Of a DNA stretch of 30,208 bases, positions 1 to 7,746 are shown one piece after another. The stretch covers positions 1-30,208 of the forward strand of contig JAEYTY010000124.1 in the NCBI GenBank assembly GCA_023433775.1, given 5' to 3'. The stretch comes from Pseudomonadota bacterium (GTDB lineage Bacteria; Pseudomonadota; Alphaproteobacteria; Rhizobiales; Devosiaceae). The position numbers and the translations under genes were made by a program. The stretch's first letter is position 1; each line of letters starts with the position of its first letter. The notes under the pieces were generated by a model. The model made no database searches. It was not told the DNA's origin and saw only the letters and a list, made by a program, of their open reading frames with translations.

Positions 1-42
1 CTGTTCGGCAGGCTTCTTCGTATTCGTGGTTTTCGTCGTCAT
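1..42 (-). CDS. Possible 5' end of a gene running off the left edge
   Basis: An ATG on the minus strand at 42-40 opens a frame of 14 codons that stays open to the window edge. The residues are Met-Thr-Thr-Lys followed by more Thr, Asn and Lys, a hydrophilic N-terminus. A weak purine-rich stretch (GAAAGAG) lies about 6 nt upstream as a possible ribosome binding site. The start is 17 nt after the stop of the small upstream reading frame at 60-239, so the two could be translated together. Fourteen residues are too few to assign a family, and this may be chance. Confidence 0.25.
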   Translation of the reverse strand, partial: MTTKTTNTKKPAEQ

Positions 43-59
43 TCTAGCTCTTTCGTCAC

Positions 60-239
60 TCAGACGAGACCAGAACTCTCCTTAACGATCAAACCCAATT
101 CTGTGCCAAGGGCGCTGATGACGGACATATCGGCGGCCTCAAAAACGCCCACCTTGCACCCACTGGCTCGCAGAACTGTAGACTGCTCGTGGCGCAAAGC
201 GGACGCTGGAAACCAAATTGCAGCCAGGCCGCTAATCAT
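60..239 (-). CDS. Small hypothetical ORF, 59 residues
   Basis: This minus-strand reading frame runs from ATG (239) to TGA (60) and encodes 59 residues, hydrophobic at the start and acidic/aliphatic at the end. Codon third positions are only moderately GC-rich. An in-frame TAG lies two codons before the ATG, so the frame cannot extend upstream. The AGGGG before the ATG is too close to be a normal Shine-Dalgarno. I recognise no family. It could be a real small gene upstream of the frame at 42, the tail of a decayed gene, or chance. The rest of 1-395 shows nothing else supportable; no clear terminator follows the dctM-like gene. Confidence 0.25.
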   Translation of the reverse strand: MISGLAAIWFPASALRHEQSTVLRASGCKVGVFEAADMSVISALGTELGLIVKESSGLV

Positions 240-395
240 CCCCTATGCGACATGGCCGAGCTAAGCTGACCGGCTGGTTTCAGGAAATGGCCAAGCTACG
301 AATGGGGCGCGTTGGAGATCGGCTGTCGTGCACCTTTCCGGCGTCAATTGGCTTCGACCGCGCCCAACAACCGCAGCATGGTGGCCCACAACGGG

Positions 396-1691
396 TTAAC
401 TCATAGTGCGAGGCAGAAACAGGACGATGACCGGGAAGGCAACGAGCAGCGCCAGTCGGATGACGTCGGTTACGACGAAGGGTAATACGCCCCTGAAAAT
501 CTGAACCAGACCCACCTGCCGGGCGATCGACTTGATGACGAAGACATTCATGCCCACCGGCGGTGTGATCATGCCCAGCTCCACCGTCATGACCACGATG
601 ACGCCGAACCAGATCGGGTCGAAACCAAGCGCGATGATGACCGGGTAGACGATGGGCACCATGAGGATGATCATGGCCATGGCGTCGAGGAAACACCCCA
701 TGACAATGAAAAGGGCGAGAATGAGCCCAAGCGTGCCATAAGCACCCAGGCCAAGATCTACCAGGGCCTGAGTCAGCTTCTGGGGGACCTGGGTGACTGC
801 CAGAAAATATCCAAAGATGATCGCCCCGATGAGAATTGTGTAGACAGCGACGGACGTCCTCAACGCCTCGACGAGGCTTTCCATCAACGAGGCCAGGGTC
901 AGCCGCCGCCGCGCAAGGCCAATCAGCCCTGTCAGAACGGCCCCCACGGCCGCCGCTTCTGTTGCCGTGACGATACCGAGATAGATCGACACAATGACAG
1001 CGATAAAGAGCAGCGCGATGGCCCAGACGTCCCGCATCGCGGACAGAACTTCGCGCCATGAGAACGCGCTGCCCTTGGGCAGATGCCGTCCATACCAGAG
1101 GCGCACGGTCACCAGATACATGATGACGGCCAGAATGCCCGGAACGATGCCGGCAATGAATAGTGCGCCGATATCCTGCTCCGTAATATATCCGTAGATG
1201 GCCAGGACCACCGATGGTGGGATCAGAATGCCCAAAGTGCCGCCAGCGGCAATGATTCCAGTCGCGATCTCATCACTGTAGCCGGCGCGCTTCATCTCCG
1301 GATAGGCGATGTTCGTCATGGTTGCGGCCGTTGCGACCGATGAGCCGCAGATTGCGGCGAAGCCGGCACAGGCGCCGATAGTCGCCATGCCCAGGCCACC
1401 CTTCATAGAGCCGGTAAATGCGCTGGCCGCACGAAACAATTCGCGGCTCATGCCGGACCGGGTGGCCAACACACCCATCAAGATGAAAAAAGGGATCAGC
1501 GTCAGATTGAAGTCTGTCACGGTCCGCAATGGCGAGGTGGCCAGCAGATTGAGTGCCGGCGCCCATCCGGCAATGAGCCCGAAGCCACCAACGCCCACAA
1601 CGCCCATGGCAATGCCAATAGGAACACGGACGAGCATCAGTATGAACAGCGCCGCAAAGCCGCCCAGCGCTACAATATCTGCTTCAGCCAT
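396..1691 (-). CDS. dctM: TRAP transporter large permease subunit (DctM-like)
   Basis: This is the large membrane subunit of a tripartite ATP-independent periplasmic (TRAP) transporter, which carries the ion-coupled translocation path for an organic acid in the inner membrane. The 431-residue length fits the DctM family, and the protein is a run of about a dozen hydrophobic segments. Typical DctM features are visible, such as the glycine-rich PFFILMGVLA segment near the N-terminus and a C-terminal GMITPPVGMNVFV segment. I chose the ATG at 1691 because AGGAGG lies 9 nt upstream and the start overlaps the end of dctQ by 8 nt, a usual dctQ/dctM coupling; a longer frame back to 1778 has no such support. 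It is the last gene of the minus-strand operon that starts near 6762. No intrinsic terminator was found after it. Confidence 0.93.
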   Translation of the reverse strand: MAEADIVALGGFAALFILMLVRVPIGIAMGVVGVGGFGLIAGWAPALNLLATSPLRTVTDFNLTLIPFFILMGVLATRSGMSRELFRAASAFTGSMKGGLGMATIGACAGFAAICGSSVATAATMTNIAYPEMKRAGYSDEIATGIIAAGGTLGILIPPSVVLAIYGYITEQDIGALFIAGIVPGILAVIMYLVTVRLWYGRHLPKGSAFSWREVLSAMRDVWAIALLFIAVIVSIYLGIVTATEAAAVGAVLTGLIGLARRRLTLASLMESLVEALRTSVAVYTILIGAIIFGYFLAVTQVPQKLTQALVDLGLGAYGTLGLILALFIVMGCFLDAMAMIILMVPIVYPVIIALGFDPIWFGVIVVMTVELGMITPPVGMNVFVIKSIARQVGLVQIFRGVLPFVVTDVIRLALLVAFPVIVLFLPRTMS

Positions 1692-2235
1692 GACGGGTCT
1701 CCTCCTCAGAGCCATCGTCATAGGTCTCGTGCGCCTCCAGCTCCTCATCGTGTCGAAGCACAAGCCAGAGCCGGCCAATTGTCATGGCCAGAGCCATCAC
1801 CAAGCCGACAAGTATTGCAGCAAGAAACGGCCAATGCGGAAGCCGCAAGTCCATGGTCAGCTCGCCGCGCGGCCATTGCGAAATGAGCCGGCCACCGATT
1901 TTCCAGGTCATGCCGGCGGTAAACACCAGCAAGGTGAACCACGCAGCCAGATCAAGCCATTTCCGCACGCCCGCCGGCATGGCCAGAGCGAGAAGGTCGA
2001 CCTTTATATGGCTGCCGCGAAAGGCGACGGAAGCAAAGCCCCACATGACGGCTACGGCAAGGATTAGACGCGACAGGTCAAACGCGTCGGGCACGGGCCG
2101 CGCAAACAGGTAGCGTCCGATGGCTGATATAAAGATCAGCATCGTGACCAGACCCAACATGACGGCAGCGATCTTTTCGACGAGATCGACTGCCCTGGCG
2201 GCTGCTGACGGCGGTTTTTCGACTTGCCCTGACAT
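1684..2235 (-). CDS. dctQ: TRAP transporter small permease subunit (DctQ-like)
   Basis: The small integral membrane subunit of the TRAP transporter bridges the binding protein and the large permease. The 183-residue product has four predicted membrane spans (roughly residues 18-38, 50-70, 90-110 and 130-155) and the family-typical acidic/aromatic first loop with RYLFARPVPDAFDLSR. The C-terminus is strongly acidic (DDGSEEE). The ATG at 2235 was chosen because further upstream the frame runs into non-conserved sequence and would enter the end of dctP. The gene sits 76 nt after dctP and overlaps dctM by 8 nt. The family assignment rests on length, topology and position between dctP and dctM. Confidence 0.9.
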   Translation of the reverse strand: MSGQVEKPPSAAARAVDLVEKIAAVMLGLVTMLIFISAIGRYLFARPVPDAFDLSRLILAVAVMWGFASVAFRGSHIKVDLLALAMPAGVRKWLDLAAWFTLLVFTAGMTWKIGGRLISQWPRGELTMDLRLPHWPFLAAILVGLVMALAMTIGRLWLVLRHDEELEAHETYDDGSEEETRHG

Positions 2236-2311
2236 TGATGCCTCAACTCTATGGCGCGTGATGCGCGGGGGACCGGCTGATGGCCTGTCCACCGCACCGT
2301 GTTGCAGACGA

Positions 2312-3325
2312 TCAGTAAGAGCTGTTATTGGCAGCCAAGGCGTCCTTGAGCCCAGTGAACACTGCCTCGGAGTCATATCCAGCGGCATCCACCGCCTCGA
2401 GTGCCCCGGTCACGGTTGCCTCCGAAGCTTCGCGCCAGAGTGCGATCTCGTCATCGGTGGGCATGAAGACATCGTGGTCGGGACTATCGATCATCTCCTG
2501 ACGCACGCCCTCGTCATAAACGGCCCAGCCAATGGAGAAGCGCTCCGACCATTCCGGCGTGCAATGCTCATCGATCACCTGCCTCTGGCTGTCTGAGAGA
2601 CCGTTATAGGTGTCGAGGTTGAAGAGCATGACCTGCGAAGACAGATAAAGCGGCATGTCATTGTGATACTTGGTCACTTCGGCGAGGTTGAACACCTTCA
2701 TCGCCTCGTAGGGAATGGTCACGGCGTCGGCCGTTCCACGGGCAATGGCTTCCCGCGCCTCCGGCGCCGGCACCTGCACCGATGAGCCACCCAGCGAATT
2801 GATGAACCGCGCCATGGTCGAGTGCGCCGGGCGCACATTGAGACCGCTGACATCGGTCGGAACGCGGATGGGCTTGTTGCCGTGGAAGCGGCCCGGCTCA
2901 TGCGGATTGACGAGGCAGAAATAGACATCGCCCATTTCCGCCTGGGCATGTTCGCCCTGATACCATTCATGGATGGCCTTGCCGGCAGCGGGGCCGGTGC
3001 TGGACAGGAATGGCAGGCCCGTCAACTCATAAATCGGGAAACGACCGGCCGTGTAACCCGGATTGACGTAGCCGATGTCCACAATCCCGTCGCGGGTCAT
3101 GTCATAGTGGTCAGGCGCAGCACCCAGCTGCTGGGCCGGGAAAATCTCGAACTGGATCTCGCCATTCGAGGCTTCGGTGATGGCCTCGGTCCATTCCACC
3201 ATACCTGTTTGCGGCACCGCATGCTGGGGCGGCAGCCAATGCGACAGGCGCAGGGTCACTTCCTGGGCCTGCACACCGATGCAGGCGGCCAGGACAGCCG
3301 TGGATGCAATCAGCAGTTTTTTCAT
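2312..3325 (-). CDS. dctP: TRAP transporter periplasmic substrate-binding protein (DctP-like)
   Basis: This periplasmic solute receptor delivers an organic acid to DctQM. The 337-residue protein begins with a Sec signal peptide (Lys-Lys, hydrophobic core, likely cleavage near residue 20 in VQAQE). The NVRPAHS segment holds Arg165, which matches the conserved arginine that clamps the ligand carboxylate in DctP proteins, and the IARGTADAVTIPYE segment is typical of the family. The ATG at 3325 has GGGAGGA close upstream and starts exactly at the signal peptide, whereas a longer frame to 3577 adds unrelated sequence overlapping the SDR gene. It lies 34 nt after the SDR gene, so the transporter is probably co-transcribed with the CoA-handling enzymes. 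The ligand is unknown; the neighbours suggest an acid that is later CoA-activated. Confidence 0.93.
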   Translation of the reverse strand: MKKLLIASTAVLAACIGVQAQEVTLRLSHWLPPQHAVPQTGMVEWTEAITEASNGEIQFEIFPAQQLGAAPDHYDMTRDGIVDIGYVNPGYTAGRFPIYELTGLPFLSSTGPAAGKAIHEWYQGEHAQAEMGDVYFCLVNPHEPGRFHGNKPIRVPTDVSGLNVRPAHSTMARFINSLGGSSVQVPAPEAREAIARGTADAVTIPYEAMKVFNLAEVTKYHNDMPLYLSSQVMLFNLDTYNGLSDSQRQVIDEHCTPEWSERFSIGWAVYDEGVRQEMIDSPDHDVFMPTDDEIALWREASEATVTGALEAVDAAGYDSEAVFTGLKDALAANNSSY

Positions 3326-3359
3326 ATGTAGTCCTCCCTTGATGCGCCTCCTCCAGGCG

Positions 3360-4268
3360 CTAGTTAAACTCGATACCGACATCCTGAAGTTGGGGATGAA
3401 GCGGTCCTTCCAGCGCATCGGCCAAAGTGTCGGCGGTCCAGCCACCTGCGCGCAGGCGGTAGTCGGCTTCCGTCGGATGCGTCCACACCGACAGGCGGTC
3501 GCCCCCGATCCCGATACATTGGCCGGTGATCTGGGCAGAGCGATCCGATGCGAGATAGACAAAGGCGGGAGCAACATCCTCCGGTCCGCCGATGCCCCAT
3601 TCCTCTCGGAATCTTTGCGGAACGTCTTCGCCCCGTTGCAATGCCTCGACCAAAGGTGCGAGAGCGGGCACCGTCTGCGTCATGGCCGTCAAGGCATTGG
3701 GCACAATCGCATTGACGGTGACATTGTAGCGCTTGAGCTCCAGGGACCAGGTCCTGGCCATGGCCGCAATCCCGGCCTTGGCGGCCGCATAGGCAGTCTG
3801 CCCGAAATTGCCGCGTTGTCCGGCGATGGAAGAGACCAGTATCAGCCTTCCGCCAAGCCCCGCTTCCCGAAAATGGCGCGCGGCCGCTCGGGCGCAGGTA
3901 AAGGTCCCCCGCAAATGGGTTTCGATAACCGCGTCGAAATCGTCGTCCGCCGTGTTCCAGAGCACGCGATCTCGTAATATGCCGGCATTGCAGGCCATAA
4001 CATCGAGCCTGCCAAAGGCCTCAATCGCTCTTGCCACACCTGCATCGGCGGCCTCGGCCGATCCGATAGCGGCGACATATGAAGCGGCACGCCCACTCCG
4101 CGCGAGAATGTCTTCGACAACGGCTTCGGCAGCCGCCGCGTCGACGTCATTTACCAGCACCGCCGCACCGGCCGAGGCCATGGCTAAAGCCGCGGCCCGG
4201 CCGATACCTCGCCCTGCGCCGGTGATCAGGACAACCCGACCATTGAGCAATGACTGCTGATCCGTCAT
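3360..4268 (-). CDS. SDR-family oxidoreductase, probably 3-hydroxyacyl-CoA-type dehydrogenase
   Basis: A 302-residue classical short-chain dehydrogenase. The nucleotide-binding motif TGAGRGIG is at residues 16-23, CNAG at 93-96, and the catalytic Ser147, Tyr160 and Lys164 are all present (SSIAG, then YAAAK). The site where many SDRs carry a catalytic Asn reads THLRGTF, a form I associate with the SDRs related to the dehydrogenase part of peroxisomal multifunctional enzyme 2. The protein is about 50 residues longer than a minimal SDR at its C-terminus. Its ATG overlaps the stop of the enoyl-CoA hydratase gene by 4 nt (ATGA), which implies translational coupling. In context it probably oxidises the 3-hydroxyacyl-CoA formed by the upstream hydratase using NAD(P)+. 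The substrate is inferred only from position. Confidence 0.88.
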   Translation of the reverse strand: MTDQQSLLNGRVVLITGAGRGIGRAAALAMASAGAAVLVNDVDAAAAEAVVEDILARSGRAASYVAAIGSAEAADAGVARAIEAFGRLDVMACNAGILRDRVLWNTADDDFDAVIETHLRGTFTCARAAARHFREAGLGGRLILVSSIAGQRGNFGQTAYAAAKAGIAAMARTWSLELKRYNVTVNAIVPNALTAMTQTVPALAPLVEALQRGEDVPQRFREEWGIGGPEDVAPAFVYLASDRSAQITGQCIGIGGDRLSVWTHPTEADYRLRAGGWTADTLADALEGPLHPQLQDVGIEFN

Positions 4269-5089
4269 CGGCCGACAAACCTGGCTTTGCGCTTCTCCAT
4301 AAAGGCCCGCGGTCCCTCCCGCGCATCCTGCGAGTGCACGACGATTTCATAGGCCTCGTCTTCGAATCCGAAGCCGTCTTCGAGGCTGGCACCGAAGGCC
4401 CGGCGCACCGTTCGCTTGATTTCCCGAACCGCAACCGGTCCATTGGCAGCGATCGTTTCGGCCATCTGCATGGCGCGCGGCAGCACGTCCTTTTGCGGCA
4501 CGACTCTATTGATCAGCCCCACGGCCAAGGCGCGCTGGGCGTCCATCGGATCGCCAGTCAGCAGCAGTTCCATGGCGATGGCTTGGGGGATTTGCCGTGG
4601 GAGGCGCACCAGGGATCCGGCAAACGGAATCAGTCCCCGTTTGGCTTCGGGCAAGCCAAAAATGGCGTGCTCGGAGGCAATCCGCAGGTCGGTGGCGATC
4701 ATGGTCTCCATGCCACCGGCCAGGCAGGCGCCGTTGACAGCGCTGATGACGGGTTTGTCGATCTCGACCTTGCGCAGGGCCGACCGGTCCATGATTGACC
4801 GGTCTGCAAGGATTGCGCGGTCCCATTCGGTCTCGGCCTGCCGGGCGCCGGTCAGCAACGGCAAGGTCAAAGCGAGGTCGCCGCCGGCGCAAAAAGCCTT
4901 GTCGCCTGCCCCCGTCAGCACCAGCACACGCAGGTGATCATCGGAATTGAAGCGCTCGAATGCGTCCGCCAACCGGCAGGCCATTTCCGGGCTGATTGCA
5001 TTGCGGGATGCGGGGCGGTTGAGCGTCAAGAGGAGAACGTGCCCCCGCTGCTCCTCCAGAAGATGCGGCTCCGGCTGATTCATGCTCAT
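4265..5089 (-). CDS. Enoyl-CoA hydratase/isomerase family protein
   Basis: A 274-residue crotonase-fold enzyme acting on acyl-CoA thioesters. The first oxyanion-hole segment reads FCAGGDL (residues 67-72) and the second NGACLAGGMET (119-129). Both acidic residues used by hydratases are at the expected places, Glu128 in GGMET and Glu148 in GLPEAKRG, so hydratase rather than purely isomerase chemistry is plausible. The start overlaps the acyl-CoA ligase stop by 4 nt (ATGA); a second ATG two codons later is an alternative. With the ligase before it and the SDR after it, the gene gives activation, hydration and oxidation in order. Other crotonase reactions such as retro-aldol or decarboxylation cannot be excluded. 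Confidence 0.9.
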   Translation of the reverse strand: MSMNQPEPHLLEEQRGHVLLLTLNRPASRNAISPEMACRLADAFERFNSDDHLRVLVLTGAGDKAFCAGGDLALTLPLLTGARQAETEWDRAILADRSIMDRSALRKVEIDKPVISAVNGACLAGGMETMIATDLRIASEHAIFGLPEAKRGLIPFAGSLVRLPRQIPQAIAMELLLTGDPMDAQRALAVGLINRVVPQKDVLPRAMQMAETIAANGPVAVREIKRTVRRAFGASLEDGFGFEDEAYEIVVHSQDAREGPRAFMEKRKARFVGR

Positions 5090-6762
5090 GACAGCGCCCC
5101 TTGATCAATCATGGTTCGCGCCAGATCACGAAGTTCCACCTTGCGCACTTTGCCATTGGTGGTTTGAGGCATGTTGGGCAGGGTCACCACGTATCGGGGC
5201 AGTTTGTGCCGCGACAGCGTCTGACGACACCAATCGCGCAATTTGCCCGCATCGACATCGTGCCCGGGCCGTGGCACGACAAAAGCACAGATTTCCTCGC
5301 CAAATTCCGGATCGGGAACACCGACCACCTGGGCTTCCGCGATGTTTTCATTCCCCAGAAGGTGGTCCTCGATTTCAACCGGGTAGATGTTCTCGCCTCC
5401 GCGAATGATCATGTCCTTTATCCGGCCGACAATGCGCAGATAGCCGCCTTCGTCCAAAACGCCGATATCGCCGCTATGCAACCAACCCTGGCTGTCGATG
5501 GCTTGCGCGGTGCGGTCCGGCATATCGAAGTAACCTGCCATCACCAGAAAGCCCCTGATGAGCAATTCGCCTTCCGCACCGGTGGGGAGCGTGTGTCCGT
5601 CGTCAGGGTCAGCGATGCGGATCTCAACATGCGGCAGTGGCACGCCGGCTGTGGAAATCTTGCGCTCAAAGGGATCAGACGGAACAGTCTGGGTGATGAT
5701 GGGGCTGCATTCGGTCATGCCCATGATGATTACCGGCTCGGCGCCCGTTTTGTCGTGAAGTTCACGCATCAAGGAGGGCGGTATGGCGGTACCACCCGTA
5801 TAGGCCACGCGCCAGCCGGCCAGCCGGCGCTGGCCCGTCAGCAGTTTCGCATCCTGCAGAATGCGGACGTACATGGTCGGCACCGCATTGGTCACAGTAC
5901 CGCCATAGGCCTCGATGAGGTCCAGCATTTTAGAGGCATTGAACTGTTCCATGGCCACCAGACATCCGCCGACAGCGGCCATGCCGATGACATTGCAGAC
6001 ACAGCCGGCGGTGTGGAAAAACGGCATGGCAGAGACCATGACGTCCGTCTCGCCATAACCTGCGCGTAAGCCCGCCAACCTGGCATTATTGACAGTACCG
6101 AAATGGGTGAGCATGGCCCCCTTGGGCTGACCGGTCGTGCCGCTGGTATATTGGATCTGCACGACGTCCTGAGTCGTCACCGTCGCCTCGCGGCGTTCAA
6201 GAACTATCGATGTGACGGTCTCTCCGCCGGCCACGAAATCAGCAAACGCACCTGCGCCGGGAATGTCGATTGCGCCAAGGCGAATGACACGGCGCAGATC
6301 GGGATAAGATTGATCGCGCAGCATTGTGCTGATCATATCCGCCAGATCAAACCCTCGATATTCGCCTACCGCGAAGAGCATGATGACCCGGCCCTGGCGC
6401 AGGAGATAATCCAACTCAGCCTGGCGAAACGCCGGATTGACTGTGACGAGCACGGCGCCAATCCTGGCAAGCGCATATTCAAGCAGCACCCATTCTGGGC
6501 AGTTCGGAGCCATCACAGCCACCCGATCACCATGGGCAAGCCCGGACGCTAATAGTGCCTTGGCAAGGTCATCGACTTTTCGGTCAAGCTCGGCATAGGT
6601 CCAAATCAGTGCATCTCCGCCATCGCCCTCGTCAAACACGAATGCACGACGCTGGGCAAACCGGAGAGATTGCCTGCGCAGCAAGGCGCCCAGCGTGATG
6701 TCCTGCAGCTCCCCTGCGTCACCCTCAGCAGTCCAATGAGACAACCCCGCCTGCATAGACAC
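5086..6762 (-). CDS. AMP-forming acyl-CoA synthetase (ANL superfamily)
   Basis: A 558-residue ATP-dependent acid:CoA ligase. The phosphate-binding motif YTSGTTGQPKGAML is at residues 205-218. The hinge region GWLHSGDIG...GRIKDMIIRGGENIYPVEIE is intact, and the C-terminal catalytic lysine is in TTNGKVRKVELR (Lys538). It should make an acyl-adenylate and then the CoA thioester in the cytoplasm. The overall pattern is like FadK/medium-chain and aryl-acid ligases, and the acid cannot be chosen from motifs. The likely start is GTG at 6762 because GGGGGAT lies about 8 nt upstream; an in-frame ATG two codons on (6756) is the alternative. It is the first gene of the minus-strand operon and is transcribed away from the marR gene, the usual target arrangement of a MarR repressor. 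Confidence 0.92.
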   Translation of the reverse strand: MSMQAGLSHWTAEGDAGELQDITLGALLRRQSLRFAQRRAFVFDEGDGGDALIWTYAELDRKVDDLAKALLASGLAHGDRVAVMAPNCPEWVLLEYALARIGAVLVTVNPAFRQAELDYLLRQGRVIMLFAVGEYRGFDLADMISTMLRDQSYPDLRRVIRLGAIDIPGAGAFADFVAGGETVTSIVLERREATVTTQDVVQIQYTSGTTGQPKGAMLTHFGTVNNARLAGLRAGYGETDVMVSAMPFFHTAGCVCNVIGMAAVGGCLVAMEQFNASKMLDLIEAYGGTVTNAVPTMYVRILQDAKLLTGQRRLAGWRVAYTGGTAIPPSLMRELHDKTGAEPVIIMGMTECSPIITQTVPSDPFERKISTAGVPLPHVEIRIADPDDGHTLPTGAEGELLIRGFLVMAGYFDMPDRTAQAIDSQGWLHSGDIGVLDEGGYLRIVGRIKDMIIRGGENIYPVEIEDHLLGNENIAEAQVVGVPDPEFGEEICAFVVPRPGHDVDAGKLRDWCRQTLSRHKLPRYVVTLPNMPQTTNGKVRKVELRDLARTMIDQGALS

Positions 6763-6842
6763 TTGCCATCCCCCATGCGGCTACACTTCACGCTGTCCTT
6801 GGCGACAGCAGCGCGCTATGCAAACCCAAACAGTAAAGTTAT

Positions 6843-6880
6843 GTTCGTAGTAGAATTGTTCTATGTCGAACAATACGAAC
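6843..6880. promoter_or_regulatory. Nested palindromes, probable MarR operator
   Basis: Between the divergent ligase and marR genes lies a perfect inverted repeat ATTGTTC-N6-GAACAAT (6855-6874). A second perfect 7-bp pair, GTTCGTA (6843-6849) and TACGAAC (6874-6880), lies around it but is centred 3 bp to the left. Spaced half-sites like these, in the divergent promoter of a MarR gene and its catabolic operon, are the classic place for the regulator to bind and repress both directions. I could not assign clean -10/-35 elements. The function is inferred from symmetry and position. Confidence 0.6.
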
Positions 6881-6909
6881 AAAGCGTCGTGACCGTCAAG
6901 GAGATTTGC

Positions 6910-7380
6910 GTGACTCGAAAAACGGATAAGATGACACTTGACGACAGCCCGCTCGAAAACGCCGACGGCGTCCTCGGCTACAAGCTCCGTATGGCCCAAA
7001 TCCTGGCGTTCCGGGCCTTCGAGGAACGGCTCACCGCCTTTGGACGAGCGCCACGCTACCTCGGCCTGCTGGCCGCCATTCGCCAAGAGCCCGGCCTCTC
7101 CCAGAACCGGTTGGCGCAAGTCGTCGCCCTGGGGCGATCAAGTCTGGTCAGCATTCTTGATCAGCTCGAAACTGATGGGCTTCTCGAGCGCAAACCCGCC
7201 CCTGGCGACCGCCGGCGCAATGGCGTGTGGTTGACCACCAAAGGTAACCAGACCGTAGATGCACTCCTGCGAGAGGCCCTAAAAGAAGAAGCAATGTTGA
7301 CCCGAGGCCTGACCGCTAGCGAAGTTCTGACACTGAAGACATTCTTGGACATAGTCATCGACAATCTGAGATCGCATTGA
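6910..7380 (+). CDS. MarR-family transcriptional regulator
   Basis: A 156-residue winged helix-turn-helix repressor. The recognition region reads LSQNRLAQVVALGRSSLVSILDQLETDGLLER, followed by the wing with DRRRNGVWLTTKG, which is diagnostic for MarR proteins. Helices at both ends would form the dimer. I chose the GTG at 6910 because AAGGAG sits 6-7 nt upstream and gives a normal family length; the frame could be opened further upstream to 6670, but that would cover the operator and antisense ligase sequence. The gene is divergent from the CoA ligase operon and is the best candidate regulator for it. In comparable aromatic-acid and fatty-acid operons the effector is often the acyl-CoA product of the ligase; that is inference here. 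Confidence 0.9.
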   Translation: MTRKTDKMTLDDSPLENADGVLGYKLRMAQILAFRAFEERLTAFGRAPRYLGLLAAIRQEPGLSQNRLAQVVALGRSSLVSILDQLETDGLLERKPAPGDRRRNGVWLTTKGNQTVDALLREALKEEAMLTRGLTASEVLTLKTFLDIVIDNLRSH

Positions 7381-7401
7381 GTGCAGCAAGGCTACCTCAC
7401 T

Positions 7402-7704
7402 TCACCTGGCGCTCCGGATGATCATATGCTGCTCATGCGGATTGCGCCCGAGTACAGAAAGACTGCCGGCGGTCGGCGTGAGAATGCCGGTCATCATCTT
7501 GATCATGGTCGACTTTCCGGCGCCATTGGGCCCGAGATAACCAACGGCCTCGCCGGGCTGAACCGAGAAACTGACGCCGTCGACGGCGCGGATTTCGGTA
7601 TAGGTGCGCGAGAAGAGGCTTCTCAGCGTGCCGCCCATTCCGTAATGGCGCTTGAGCTGTCGAAAGGTCTTGCCTACGCCAGTGGCGGAGATGATGGCTG
7701 ACAT
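7402..7704 (-). pseudogene. ABC transporter ATPase, truncated after Walker A
   Basis: The 100 encoded residues match the N-terminal third of an ABC-2-type exporter ATPase: the strand before the A-loop, the Walker A motif GPNGAGKST, then MMTGILTPTAG and a GRNPHEQ segment. The frame then stops at TGA (7402). The Q-loop, the LSGGQ signature, Walker B and the switch histidine are all absent, so the product cannot form a normal ATP sandwich. The frame has a proper ATG with AAGGGG about 10 nt upstream and lies 42 nt after the 392-residue gene, so it may still be transcribed. The break falls 21 bp from the end of the convergent marR gene, which suggests a deletion or insertion junction. The rest of the ATPase was not found elsewhere in the window. 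Confidence 0.75.
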
Positions 7705-7746
7705 CGGACGGGTCCCCTTGGGGTGAGCTTGTATCCCGCATGCTTT

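Noticed and set aside
3326..3577. N-terminal extension of the TRAP binding protein
   Set aside because: The added 84 residues overlap the SDR gene and would bury the signal peptide; the ATG at 3325 has a strong ribosome binding site.
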